Assembly (NCBI GenBank): GCA_030549775.1
Contig: CM060175.1
Location: forward strand, 64,097,245-64,161,244
Source: Tamarix chinensis
Taxonomy: Eukaryota > Streptophyta > Magnoliopsida > Caryophyllales > Tamaricaceae
Reading direction: 5' to 3'
Length of the DNA: 64,000 bases
The translations under genes were made by a program, and so were the position numbers. This document shows, one piece after another, positions 1-11,710 of this stretch (positions within the stretch are counted from its first letter, which is position 1; each line of letters begins with the position of its first letter). The notes under the pieces were generated by a model, which worked only from the letters and a program-made list of their open reading frames with translations, ran no database searches and was not told where the DNA came from.

Positions 1-1379
1 ATTTAGACCTTGAATTATGGTTACATTGATAATAATAACATTTGAGGAAGATATACTAGATTGGTAGATAAATGATCAATATGCAAGAATTTGTGCTTGT
101 AATGTGAAATTAGGGTCTTTTAGGGAGATTATGGATCTATTCCTTGAGGATGACCTTGATATTTATGTGGTTTTGCTTTACTCATTTCAATTATGTGTTC
201 TATGTATCAAACCAATCATGAATAAGATATTAATCATTTAAAGTGAAATATCACGTGAATCGAGTTGGTGTGTTGAGTTTCCTCCACCAGATAGTAATAG
301 TAGATTAGGTTTGTTACCCTGAGAAGTGCTTCATACTATTCCATCAGTTTAAGAATAGTGGTCAGATGCATTTTTCCTTGAGAGGTGAATGGTTCATTCC
401 ACTAGATGATAATAGTGGCTTATATATGTTGTTCTTGAGAGGTGCTTCAATTAATGACACTGGATTAAGAACGGTGGGGCCCCTACACTCAATGTGAATG
501 AGAATATGATTTTAAGATGAGTAACTAATGGATAAGACGTTAATCATTTAAAGTGAAAATTATGTGATTCAGGACTAAGGTGTGGAGTCTGTTCCATGGA
601 AAGATAATAGTGGCTCAGGTGTGTTATCCTTGAGAAATGTTCTAGACCATTCCATTAGTTTAACAATGGTGGCTCAGGTGCCTTTTGTCCTGAGAGGTGT
701 TGGATAAGTTCCACCAGATGATAATAGTGGCTTAGGTGTTATCCGAGAGAGGTACTTTAGACCATTCCACCTATTTAAGAATAGTAGGGTTCCTAAACTC
801 TATATAAATAAAAGAATGGTTTATGTTATATCTAATAATGAGATCTGGATTAGTTTTTAGCTACATCATTTTATGTATCATGCATATATGTTGATTCTTT
901 GATGTGAACTTATGAAATTCTTCATACCCCTTACTTGAAAGTATTGTTACTTTAATTAGCTTGTAGCATATTGATCGACCTTTTCATAGGTGCTCCTCAT
1001 TTCCACGAGTAGATCTATCCTATTTCATAGGTGATTAATGATTACTATCTTGATGTGCTTGCCTAGGGTGAGCATTAATCGAATTAGTACAGGGTATGGT
1101 TATCCAAATATATCTATATCTCTTTGTACTTATAGCCTTATATTTCACTATCTATTCCCTTTCATCTAATTCGTATCTTGTATCATGCTAGAATCAAGTT
1201 CTTCCCACACTTGATTCCTAGGTATAATATTAAAATTTTCTTGCACCCGACATAGATTGGGCATAGTGAGTGCCTCTTCTATTTTGGATGTGGCGCAACA
1301 TCCCTACATTTTGTATTTTGGCTTCTTCTATTAACTCTTAAAATAAAATTTTTAAGTTCCTAAATTTAAGGGTATTACA
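1..1379 (+). mobile_element. 3' portion of a giant LTR (Tekay/Del-like end), left end outside window
   Basis: The segment ends with AAGGGTATTACA at 1368-1379. This matches the 3' ends of the other giant LTRs in this window, all variants of GGGTGTTACA. Just before the end lies an AATAAAATTTTT-type stretch that is also shared. Between about 230 and 830 there are imperfect tandem units in which a CCAC...GTGG hairpin recurs, for example CCACTAGATGATAATAGTGG near 399-418. The same units occur at 20.8-21.2 kb, so the two are related copies. The following sequence (1380 onward) is copia gag on the opposite strand, so this LTR was inserted in a copia element. The 5' end is not in the window and the target duplication (expected CTTAT) cannot be tested. 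Confidence 0.65.
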
Positions 1380-1399
1380 CTTATAAATTTATCCTTGGA

Positions 1400-2595
1400 G
1401 AACTTAGGCAACTTAGTTTTTAGATGAGAAAGACTTACCTAAGAGTCATCTTCATAATCAATGCTTTTGGCCATTAAGCATAACTCATCCCTTCTAGATG
1501 CTTGTTCCCAATACTATAGTCTAGTTTATGCATGTTCTTGTTTTGGGACTTGTTTCTTTTAAGTGTAGTAAAGTATAAGTTGGCTTAATCCGAAATTTAT
1601 TTTTCTTCTAAATTTAGTTCTCCCTATATTCCTTCTTGATATTCTATCTTTTGTTCTTAGACTCATATTGTTCCCATTGTGGGCATTCACATTCTATGTC
1701 CTAATTCACTACACTTAAAGGAATTTAGATTATAAATCTTTCTATTATATCTAGGTGAGGTCTTACCTTTTCTAAAGACATTTCCTTTCTTGATAGTGCC
1801 ACATTTTTGGCTTAAATATCCATTGAGTTTCCTAACAAGCATGACTATTTCATCATAATCTTCAATTTCTTCTTCTTCTTCTTCTTCTTCTTCTTCTTCT
1901 TCTTCTTCTTCTTCTTCTTCTTCTTCTTCTTCTTCAATATAAGCTTTCATTCACTTGATTTTGGATTATATCTCTAGATCCTTTTGATTTTAATAGCATC
2001 GCATGGGTCATGAGTGACTTAATGAGTTCTTCAAGGGTAGTTGTTGAGTTAATATTAGCCTTTTGAGTTATGATGTCTTCAGACATCCACTTTTTAGTTA
2101 AACTTCTCAAAAATTTCCTCTGTTTTTATTTAATTGTGAAACTCTTGCCAAGCGATTTGAGTTTGTTAGTGATGTGAGTAAATCTTGTAAATATATCCTA
2201 GATAGGATCATGCATGGAAAATAATTCATATTTGTGACAATCAAGTAAAATCTAGATTGTTTTATCTTATTTTTACCCTCGTGTGAAAGCTTTAAAGCAT
2301 CCCATAATTCTTTAACATTATTACAAGCATATCCTCTATCTAATTCATGTATAATAACATATTGGGGCATCCACATAGCTTTAGAATTTTTCTCAATCTT
2401 GGTGTAATATTCGGTTGTATAATATTTTTCTTCCCCTAGAATTTCAACTACTTTTTCATTGACCTTGGTGATTTTGAAATGGCCATCTTTAATGACTTGC
2501 CAACATTTATAGTCAACTCCCTTGACGTAAGTCATCATTTTGTTTTTCTTCCAAGTATAGCTTTTGCCATTAAATTGAGTAATTTTAAATCCCAT
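1400..2595 (-). pseudogene. Ty1/copia gag remnant (UBN2-like), broken
   Basis: Reading on the minus strand from ATG at 2595, the first 160 residues resemble the copia Gag/UBN2 domain. They contain the usual opening (FNGKSYTWKK), a central stretch like VKELWDALKLSHEGKNKIKQ, and a threonine/serine-rich helical part. The frame then breaks, but gag-like pieces continue in other frames (EELIKSLMTHAMLLKSK near 2000). After these come a run of about 22 glutamates encoded by the GAA repeat, a basic segment, and a ruined zinc knuckle (KCSELGHRM near 1690) that lacks its later residues. A last gag-like piece (RDELCLMAKSIDYEDDS) lies near 1440-1500 before the giant LTR cuts it at 1380. No protease, integrase or RT is present in the window. 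Confidence 0.6.
1866..1935. repeat. (TTC)n / (GAA)n microsatellite, about 23 units
   Basis: An uninterrupted TTC repeat, read on the minus strand as GAA, which expands a glutamate tract inside the copia gag remnant. Confidence 0.95.
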
Positions 2596-2662
2596 ATCTT
2601 GAGAGTTATCTTACAAAAATATCTTAGAAATTCTCTAGATATTAATCTTTTGATAACAACAT

Positions 2663-2674
2663 GCTCCAATACAA
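2663..2674 (-). other. copia primer-binding site (tRNA-iMet-like), degenerate
   Basis: The reverse complement TTGTATTGGAGC matches the usual plant tRNA-iMet primer site TGGTATCAGAGC in part. It lies just upstream of the gag start on the minus strand and 2 bp from the inferred LTR edge at 2677. Confidence 0.45.
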
Positions 2675-2676
2675 AT

Positions 2677-3125
2677 TGCTAGTTTTCATAGGTAAGAGGG
2701 ATGTGAATTGATGTAGATAAAATTTAACTTTTAATGCAAAATTTCAAGTACTTTTCAAACATGTATAATTGATGTGGGATTAGTTTATGTTTTGTATTGC
2801 ATGAGGTTTATATTCCCAGAGTGTTGTTCCTTTTACTTTTCCATGTAGTATGTAATTGAGTACCATAACAAAGTAAATAAAGAACATAAGGATTTTTATG
2901 TCGTTCAATTATCTCTGATCTACGTCCATGATTGGCTCTTATTTCTTTATCAATCTACTCCAAAAGTAAATACTACAAGACTATCACTTAAGTTAACCTC
3001 CGGACCTAAGATTCCCCACAACTAACTCTAGTTGTGTTACTTAAGTAGAAACTATTGCACCTACTTATGTGTATACTTATACCCCTTACAAAGTATGTTT
3101 TAATGATTGTCATAATGATTTAAGC
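2677..3125 (-). mobile_element. copia 5' LTR, part 1 (interrupted by a solo LTR)
   Basis: Read on the minus strand, the LTR ends in ...CTAGCA right before the primer site. It runs from 2677 to 3125, where the giant solo LTR is inserted. It resumes at 6963 and its far end is not certain (somewhere between about 7000 and 7350). The sequence is AT-rich with no coding content. Confidence 0.4.
3121..3125. repeat. target-site duplication TAAGC (left)
   Basis: Matches 6958-6962 exactly and borders the solo LTR ends. Confidence 0.8.
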
Positions 3126-3904
3126 TATAACATCCCGATTTTTAAGACTTGAAAGTTTTGTTTACAAAGTTAAGCACAAAGTTAAAACAATAAAAACAAA
3201 GGGTGTTACCGCCACACTTGGTACAATTCTAGTTACCATTACCATTCTCATACCAAGTGATAATGCTAAAATCATTATTCTACTTAGATTTACAACATGA
3301 TTACAAGAATCGGAAAGGAGGGAAAAAAAGATAGTATTGTGCTAATTAAAAGCAATATCAGTGGTTACAAAACTCAAGAGAGAGAAAGAAAGGACACAAA
3401 TGTCCCAAATACAATTGAAATCAAATATACCAAAAGACACCGGATGACCCTAGGCTTTTATACTGAACTACTAGCTTTTGATTAATCTTGAAAGCTAACC
3501 TGAAAAGACTATTGTCCATTGAATAGGCAAGGCCCAAAAAGGAACCCTTCAGTACAATGGTATCAAGCAACCCTTTATACTAAACCAAAATGAAAAAACC
3601 TAGCATAGAGCACAAGTAAGGCATCATAATAATACATGGTATAAAATATTGAATTGTACATGTGTCAATTGAAATACGATAATCATTCATATACCCACAT
3701 ACCACCAATGCCATATATTAATCATGCTCGTTCATAGCGGATTAACTGAAACTTACCAATGACATATCCAAAAGATGTTCTTTACAGTATAATTATAAAC
3801 AACATCATCCTCAAATCATAACCACGCTCACAAAGCTTATTATCAATACCAACAGATCTCATAACATAGGTAGGCTTACCAATATATATCAATAAAAACT
3901 TATA

Positions 3905-4030
3905 ACATCATAGTTAGGCATGAAGGCGACTACTGAACCACAGGTAGGCACAAAGGCTACTACCAAACCATAGATAGACACAAAGGTTGCTACTGAACCA
4001 CAAGTAGACACAAAGGCTACTACCAACCCA
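3905..4030 (-). repeat. short tandem subrepeats inside the solo LTR
   Basis: Units of about 30 bp, variants of CACAAAGGCTACTACCAAAC, recur four times. The same unit on the other strand occurs at 26290-26390 and 28320-28400 in related LTRs. Confidence 0.75.
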
Positions 4031-5449
4031 TCCAATAATCCACTAATCAAGTAAACTATCAATTAATTACAATTTTTTCATTTATTTACTTGAGGGGAGA
4101 TCAAACAACATGGATACACTAAGGTACTCCAACCATACCAGCTCACTAAGGCAGCATAGTATACTACCGGCTATCAACCCAAGGACGCAAAGGTACTTTA
4201 GTCGCACTAGTACACGAACGTAACATAGTACCCTATAGACAATGACACCTAATCTATAAATATGCATACCCCCTATCAGTCAGCAAAATAAAATAAAGTA
4301 AGATATAGGGCCTGGCTAGGGCACTAAGGCTTACGAGTAAAAAATCTAGAATCTATTGTGGGTTAAACCACATATTTAGGGTAGTGACCCCTAAATAGCT
4401 ACTATTTCCAATCTTAAGATCTTTCATTTTAAGTATTAGTATTTTATTAAGGTGACCACAAAATTGCATAAAAATCACACAAATCCAATCTTCAGGATTA
4501 ATGATTTTATTCATTTCCAATTATTCTTATACAACCATAACCAAGATCATTTCCAAGGTTAATCATAACAGTATATTAAGGCCATCCTAGACTCAATTAT
4601 TTACTTTTGGGTGCATTAGACCAAATATAACTAAAATACCCCTGATGTTAAATTTACCATATTAACATCCTCTTTAATTACTAAATCTGTTTTATTTATA
4701 GGTTTATCATGAAAAGGCTAAAACATAATGATCAAATTGATATATCATGTAGTCAGATTATCATATAAGCTAAATGATAAATTTACCCTTATTCGAGATT
4801 TTGCATATAAAACCCTAGCATGTATATATAATACATCCATAATCACATAATATCATTCTTAATAACATATAATACATATTAGAAATGCTTTTCATGGTAA
4901 AAATCATTATACACATAAAATAACCAAACTGCCCCTAGGGTACATATCCATGATTATTATTGCATTAATGTACATAAGCATACTCATTCTATCATTTTCA
5001 CACACATGTATACATTATCCTAAAAATCATTTTACCATACTTATGTACCTAAAATATTTACATAGGATAACGTGCACTTTTTATAAATTTTCAAGATATA
5101 ACATATAACACATAATTATAATTTTGCAAATCATGCTTAACATATTTCAACACAAAAATCCTAATGTGCTATCATGCGAAATTTACCATTTTAGGAGAGT
5201 ATGAAAGTTACTAGAATTTTAGCAAAAACGTAAAATAGTGATATTTTACTAAATACTATGAGATCCCGCTAATCAACTTTCAAGACTAAAAATAATACCA
5301 AAATACTATGTTAATATTTAATGAATAAAATAATAATTATAATAATAAAATATTTATTTTTCTAAAATTACCAAAATACACTTACTTATTAATAATATGT
5401 ACCAAAAAATTTAAAATCACATACATCTCACCCTGTATGCACAGCGTGA

Positions 5450-6640
5450 GCCATGCACATATATGAGGAAGGGGTTGATATGGTTGGGTTGGCCGTGGGT
5501 GATCATCGTGAGGGAGGTGGAAGTGATGGTTGGGTGGTGCTGGATCGAACTATCGTGGATGATAGTGGTGGTGTTGGTGCAACATGGTGAGGCGTTGGTT
5601 GGGGTGTTGGGCTAGATAGGGTAACGCAAGAAGGGAGAGGTAGTGGCTAGGTTGGAGGTTTGTATTCGTGAGGAGGGTGGTGTAGGAAGGTAGGAGCTAT
5701 ATGGGATGGGAAATAGGGACACTAAGGATGTAAAGAAGATTTGTGGGGTAAGTGGTTGTGGTGTTGCGAGGGATGTGGTTCAAGATGTTGTGGTGGTGCT
5801 GTGTAGGGTGGCAAAGTAGACCTGAAGGTGGGATGGTGGCTACAAAGAAGGCTTGAGGTATAAGTGGCTAGAGCTGGCTGTGGTGGAGGGTGGTGCAAGG
5901 GGTTGTGGTGTTGGGGCAGCAAGGGTTAAAAGGATGAGGATGCTATTGCAAAAACTGCCGTTACCCCAGGAGATGCTGTGGGAGAAGCATCCAAAGGCTT
6001 GGGACAGTGATCGAAAAAAATTGCCACAAGGAAGGAGATGAAGGAAAAAAAGGTGACAGGGGAGAAGGAGGAGGAGGAGGAAGAGGAAGAAGAAGAAGAA
6101 GAAGAAGAAGAAGAAGAAGAAGAAGGGGAGGCCGACGATCGTGAGTGTCGAGCAACCAAGAGAAGTCGAGAGAGAAAGGGAGTTAGGTGAGGAGGTGATG
6201 GATTTTGTCAAAACCAAGCATAGCCAAGAAGGTAGGGGAGATGCATCTAAACAAGGATAAAAGGGGGTTATGCAAAAATGGTTGTGCATGCAGGGGAGGG
6301 ATGGTGGTGGTGTGTGAGTGGTTGCTGTCTGGAGTGTGTTGTGGGGTGGTGGTTTGTGAGTAACACAAAATAAGGGAGTAGGGGTTTAGTCGAACAAAAA
6401 TGAAAGGGAAGAAGGGTCAGATATGTGAGTATGTATATGTATATATATAATGTAGAGGGCTTGTTGTTTTCAAACAAAAAAGGAGAAGGAAGGAGCTATT
6501 GTGTGTGTATGTATATATTTACATGCAAGGTGAGTGAAGTGAGGGTGATGGTGATGGGGTATGGTTTGGAATAGGGTGAGAGTTTAGGGGTATGGGCATT
6601 GTGCGAAGAAAGGAAAATAGGGGGAGAGTGGCCAAGGCTA
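5450..6640 (-). promoter_or_regulatory. C/T-rich LTR leader with TATA-like site
   Basis: On the minus strand this is a C- and T-rich block that gives stop-free but low-complexity reading frames (Ser/Pro/His/Phe-rich), which I do not regard as genes. A TATATA at 6517-6512 is followed by this block. The related LTR at 23532 has the same TATATACATA-type site at 24153. The likely role is LTR core promoter plus untranslated leader; this is an inference. A (GAA)n microsatellite at about 6085-6124 lies within it. Confidence 0.4.
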
Positions 6641-6957
6641 GAAGAAAACAATGAGACACGCAAAGGGATAATTAGGGGTAAAATGGTAGGGTATGGTAGA
6701 AATAAAAATATTTATTTTTAGGTTTAGTTTAGATAGATTAGGGTATCCAATAAAAATATATGAGGTAAAAATAATTAGTCTTAGAATAGGTTTAACAAAA
6801 AGTAAAGAGGTAAAAAAAATTGGAAAAATATTTAAGAATCTATTCAGGTTACAAATCAAAGGTTAAATATAAATAATTAGGCAAATATGTAAGGGTTACT
6901 TTTAAATAAAAAGTCTAAACACCCGAAATTTTTTAAAAAAATTTTCAAAGTGTTACA

Positions 6958-6962
6958 TAAGC
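6958..6962. repeat. target-site duplication TAAGC (right)
   Basis: Matches 3121-3125. Confidence 0.8.
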
Positions 6963-8849
6963 TCTCTTTATTCTAAATAAGATTATTATTCATCTATTTC
7001 TCTCATCTATAAAGATTATAAAATCTATAGGATTTAAACTAGCTTGCCTGCTATTGAATATTATTATATGCTCTACATGTGGTCACTTTTTTTTTTGTTG
7101 AAATTAACTTCTCTTTTTCATCTATTATCCTCTTTTATGACCACATTGTAGTTCAAATTTTGCACTCGGATTAGAAACTATAGAAATAATTTGGTCTTGG
7201 AAAGTTTTTATTATTTCTTCCTTGTGTGAAGCTTGTTCTAGCTATAGAAATTATTTTCTTCGATGCCTAGTTTCCATAATCTTCAATATTATACTCTTTA
7301 TTTTTATGTAATAGGTATTTATGATGTTATATCAAGAGCAAATCAGCTAGTATTCTTATGGAAACCAAGCTTGGAACCAACATAGATGTTTCTACATTAT
7401 TCCTAAGGTGGTGCTGGGATTGATTTTCCTCTTTGAACATTCTTTCCTTATTCAAACAACAAAGATCTTTGTCTTTTACTGGTACTACCCTCGTGTGATT
7501 CACCAACTTATATTTGTGTGTGGATTTATCATAATAAGTGAATTGATGTGTAAGTAGTAGGTTAATTATTTTTATAGAAAGATGGAATGATTAAAAAAAC
7601 AATAATAGGTGTGTTGACAACAACTTTTACAAACTGTATCTTCTGAAGTACTTTTTAAATGTGTTTTAATTTTTATTTACTTTCTTCACTCTCTTTTTGT
7701 GATATATCAAAACTTTTAGTACCTTACAATATGTAATTAATGTAACCTCAATGCATAATTAATCATTACCAAATACTTATTTCTTCAATTTAAGACCAAC
7801 ATAACAAAACATCAATTTCCATTAACCTTTTTTTTATCACATCAAACAAAATAATAAACATGTATCGGATCTGATTAAATATGAATGGACTCTTTGTATC
7901 TACAGTAGTTAACGATATTTTTAGAAATAACACATTTGTACATTCATTTCCCCAACAAGAATCTTTGGCCTTGGAAATAGCTACCAAATTGTGACATAAT
8001 TAACATTTTCTCTATTGTATGAAGTTATTAAATAATCTATATTCTATAATAACATTGTCTGAAATATAGTAACATAAATACATTTATATAACCACATTGC
8101 ACCATGTAATATCAAAAGAACAACTCCTTAAATTTGATATTATACTATTAGACTATTATTAAAAATAATGGTTTTGAATATCACCCATACATAATCCTAT
8201 GTATAGACTTTAAGATAGAATAAGCTTGTTTTTATACCTAATGTCCCAGTTGTAATATAACGAGGGGTAATTCCTCCCTAAATAAAAAGGAGTCTTTAAA
8301 CATTCAGGATTCTCTTTGTTGTATGCTAATGGTGTATTGTTGCATCAAGAACTCCTATGTTACTTGTAGAGTTGAACACATCATAAATCCTCTACAACAA
8401 ACCCTTTCCTCTATAATTTAATTAATTTCCAAGCATTTCTAATCATCCACTATGAACGTATTTCATTATTAAACATATAAGTAGTAGAATCACAAATCAA
8501 ATGCCATAAATCACAAAATAGATAGTATAATATGAAACTCGCACACAAGTAAAGTAACAACAACCTATTGGAAACAAACAAAACAAAAAACGAAAAATGA
8601 AATGGATAATTTAAAAAACCATATCCACAATTTGTTATGATATTATCTCCAAAACCATTGAAATAAATACACCATGAAGAGAAGAGGAATATAGCACAAT
8701 ATCTATAAAAACCTTTTCTTGAGAGTAAAGAAAACAAAAAGGTAGATTTTGAATCTTAAGAGCTCGATTGCTTGCAATAATAACATAAAGGAACATAGAA
8801 ATAAAATATTTGAAATTAAAAATTAGATTATTCTACTTTTCTCTCTTTG
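6963..8849. other. AT-rich sequence without a recognised gene
   Basis: The first few hundred bases should be the rest of the copia LTR. A site GTTATATCAAGAGC near 7325 weakly resembles a tRNA-Met primer site on the plus strand. Short open frames (for example 8450-8737 minus, 95 codons, hydrophobic) look like chance frames in AT-rich DNA. Nothing else is recognised. Confidence 0.5.
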
Positions 8850-9870
8850 TGATATGGACACTACATCATTAAACGCTATTCCCAACCCTAATTTGAATTA
8901 TGCTTATTTATTTCTTGATTGTCCTAACAATTTTGTGCTTTCTATGTTCAAGGTGGATTGGAAAATGGGGACTGATTAAGGAGATAAAAACATCAAGATG
9001 AAAGCACAAAGATCAAATAGCAAAGTATTAGCTTTTATAAATATAGCTATAATAGGGGTTTTTAGGACCGTAGGTAAGTTGGGTCCGATAACTAACCCAT
9101 TTTTTGTATTATTTTCATAAATTAGTAATATTTTGTGCATGTGCGTTAGTGGTTGATGATGATAACTTTTTTAAGACCTATTGAGATTAGTCTTAGGCGC
9201 AACAACATTAGACCCATCATCTTATCCTTAGGGGCTCATAGAGGTATAACCCAACAACATCCCTTAAGACCAAATGAAAACTTAATCTTTTTCACAAAAA
9301 CTATTTTAAAACTTGAACCATGGACTAACTGGCTTGACTCAGCCTAATCTATGGCATGTGTCCATTTTTTTTCTTTCTTCTAGGTTTAGGCTTGGCCTTA
9401 ACTAGTGCTGACTGACTTCTGCCCCTTTTCAACCATCCGTGTTTTCTTTCCCTAGCCCTAACCACCTTCATTTGACCAAATCTATCTCTCTCTCTCTCTC
9501 TCTCTCTCTGATGACACTTCCTCTTCTTCATTTTTGAATAGTTCATCTTTGCCTCTACCCCTTCTCATGTTTACAAAAATGAAAGATAAACAAATTGATT
9601 TCTTCACTTCCCAAATTATGAGGCTATTAATCTTCTTTTTAACCATTATTCTCTTTGGTCGTCCCCTCCCCCCTTTTCTTTTACGAGCATTTCATCTATA
9701 AGAAAACCTATTTATATCTCTATAATGGGGCTTGATGATGGCATGTTGTGACTTTTTATGATATGAAATCAGAGGCTAAGCCATTTTTCTTGCAGTTTAG
9801 ATAGAATGATTATGTTCACATGGCCCCATTTAGCGAATCGATTATGATTCAGCTAGTTGGGTTCAATTCA
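8850..9870 (+). repeat. 5' LTR of the gypsy element
   Basis: It starts TGATATGG and ends ...CAATTCA two bases before the primer site. The first 330 bp align with 18112-18440. A (CT)n microsatellite (about 9485-9509) lies in it. Polypyrimidine stretches occur near 9640-9680. Confidence 0.7.
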
Positions 9871-9872
9871 AC

Positions 9873-9884
9873 TAGTATCAAAGC
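9873..9884 (+). other. primer-binding site, tRNA-iMet type
   Basis: TAGTATCAAAGC differs by two bases from the common plant primer site TGGTATCAGAGC and sits right after the LTR end. Confidence 0.6.
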
Positions 9885-9885
9885 T

Positions 9886-10699
9886 CCACGATTATTCATT
9901 CATCATTAAAAGGGTGTATTATTCTCATTTCTTTTTTTTCCTATTTGATTTTGCTTGCTTTAAGTTGATATGTGCTAATACGCATTTCGGTCAGTGTTTA
10001 AATTGGTAAGGATCCACTTGTGTGCGCTTGATCTAGGTTGATGATCCATGAAAGATGAGGCAGATCCAACAACGTTCAATGCCTCCCTGTCCATCGAGCC
10101 CACTACTCTTCGTTCTTGGTTTAACTTGTTGGTATACAAATCCGACATTGGTAACTTCTTTCTCTGGTTTTTATTTGCTAATTTTTTTTTCTTTTATAGC
10201 TAGGTTCAATTGGTTGGAAATCGAATAGATTGTGTGAATCTATTGTGACTTTCGAGTATGTGGTGTTAAGAACAAACGATGTGTGGTTCGTTCTTATTCT
10301 GATATCTTGTTCATCCAGTTTTGGTTTTCCTTCATTATTATTATTATTATTATTATTAGTAGTAGTAGTAGTAGTAGTAGTAGTATTTTTTTTCCTCTCT
10401 TCTTTCATGATTGATTTATCTTTTGTATGTATCAGGTCCTTACTCGAAATTACCCTTGGTTCACACTACTTGCATCCTACACACTGATTTTGTTTTTGTA
10501 CTTGAGCACTAATTTTGTTTTCACCTAATTTGGGCCGCCCGACTCCATGGTTTGTGTTGGTGTGTCCTCTTGTATTGTACTATTCATGAATGGTGTTATC
10601 AATCATGTTTTCATGAAATACTTGCTTGTTGCCTCTTAGTTATAATATATATATAGAAGGAATTTTTTACTTGGTGCTCCCCTTAGTAATTAAGGCAAC
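9886..10699 (+). other. untranslated leader of the gypsy element
   Basis: No coding sequence is recognised between the primer site and gag. It contains a compound microsatellite, (TTA)n followed by (GTA)n, at about 10337-10385, which makes a low-complexity Leu/Val frame. Confidence 0.5.
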
Positions 10700-11710
10700 A
10701 TGATCACCAATTTGCCTATTAATTTGCTTACGTCACTTGTTGAAAAATTCAATATGTTAACTAACCTGATTGGAAATGTTGAGGCTAGGATCACTAATGA
10801 GAATTATGATCAAACTGTAAACCAACATAGAACTCATAATCGTAATAATTGAGATGTAGAAAATGTTAATCAAGAATTTGTAGGTGGTGACAAACAATTT
10901 AATAATTGAAACCATAGGATTAACCATGATGGGCAAGACAGAGGTTTAAATGGAATCAAGTTAAAAATCCCCCAATTTTGAAGGCATTTGTAACCCCAAT
11001 GCTTACCTCGAATGGAAATGTAAAATTGAACTTATTTTCAATTATCATAACTACTTTGATGAAAAAAAAGGTCAAGTTAGCTATTGTTAAATTTTTAGGT
11101 TATACCATCTCTTGGTGGGGTAAGCTTGTTAGGGATCGAAAATGCAATTATGAACCTCTTATCACCTCTTGGCCCCAACTTAGGGAAATAATGAGGCATA
11201 GGTTCATTCCACCTCATTATATGCGTGAATTACATTAAAAACTTCAATTTCTTAGACAAGGTCCTAGATTCGTCGATGAATACTATAAGGAAATGGATAT
11301 GATTCTTACTAAATTAAAATTTTATGAGTAAGAGGAAGCCACCGTGGCTCTCTTCCTTAGGGGATTGTCAACTAAGTGGACTTACACACTTAGGACTCTA
11401 TGGATTGACTTATTAATCTTACTAAAAAGGTTTAGAAATAATTGAAATCATCTCGAGAAAGTAATTGCTCTACTTCTCTAAATAAGAGCTCTTATTTTTG
11501 TCCTACTAAAACTTCCTCTAGAGTCAAGTCTCTTGAGCCCCTAGAAACTAATTTTTGATCTACAAAAATTCCTTTTAGTTCTCCCTTTGAAAAGGAAAAA
11601 GGAACAACAGTTCCCAGTAGCTCTAAATTATCTCAAAACATCAAATGTTTCAAGTGTCAAGGTCATGGACACGTTCAAATGAAGTTTCCTAACAAAAGGG
11701 TTATGATACT
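10700..11710 (+). pseudogene. gypsy gag with defective zinc knuckle
   Basis: The first possible start is ATG at 10700 (MITNLPINLL...). The frame stops near 10850, but the conserved gag core is clear from about 10978 to 11460. It includes SWPQLREIMRHRFIPPHYMR followed by ELH, then a LRQG...VDEYYKEMDM segment and a FLRGLS segment, which match the plant Ty3 Gag family. At 11646-11687 a zinc knuckle reads CFKCQGHGHVQMKF. The first two cysteines and the histidine are kept, but the last cysteine of CX2CX4HX4C is phenylalanine (codon 11685-11687). Several in-frame stops make the gene inactive. Confidence 0.8.

Larger units (their letters stand above)
3126..6957 (-). mobile_element. giant solo LTR (3.8 kb) with 5-bp target duplication TAAGC
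   Basis: Both flanks carry TAAGC (3121-3125 and 6958-6962). On the minus strand the element begins TGTAACACTTTGAAAATT at 6957 and ends in GGGATGTTATA at 3126. Its last 100 bp match the end of the element at 23532-27248, including the shared stretch GTAACACCCTTTGTTTTTAT. Its first 300 bp also match that element. From its 5' end it holds an AT-rich start, a TATA-like site near 6512-6517, a C/T-rich leader (purine-rich on the plus strand, about 5450-6640), an AT-rich middle, and subrepeats near 3900-4020. No retrotransposon gene or second LTR is present, which is the structure of a solo LTR left by LTR-LTR recombination. Confidence 0.85.

Noticed and set aside
5722..6289. Overlapping minus-strand Ser/Phe/Leu-rich frames
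   Set aside because: They arise from the GAA microsatellite and purine-rich LTR block.
7320..7345. Second copia primer site on the plus strand
   Set aside because: Only a partial match, and no LTR or gag was found beside it.
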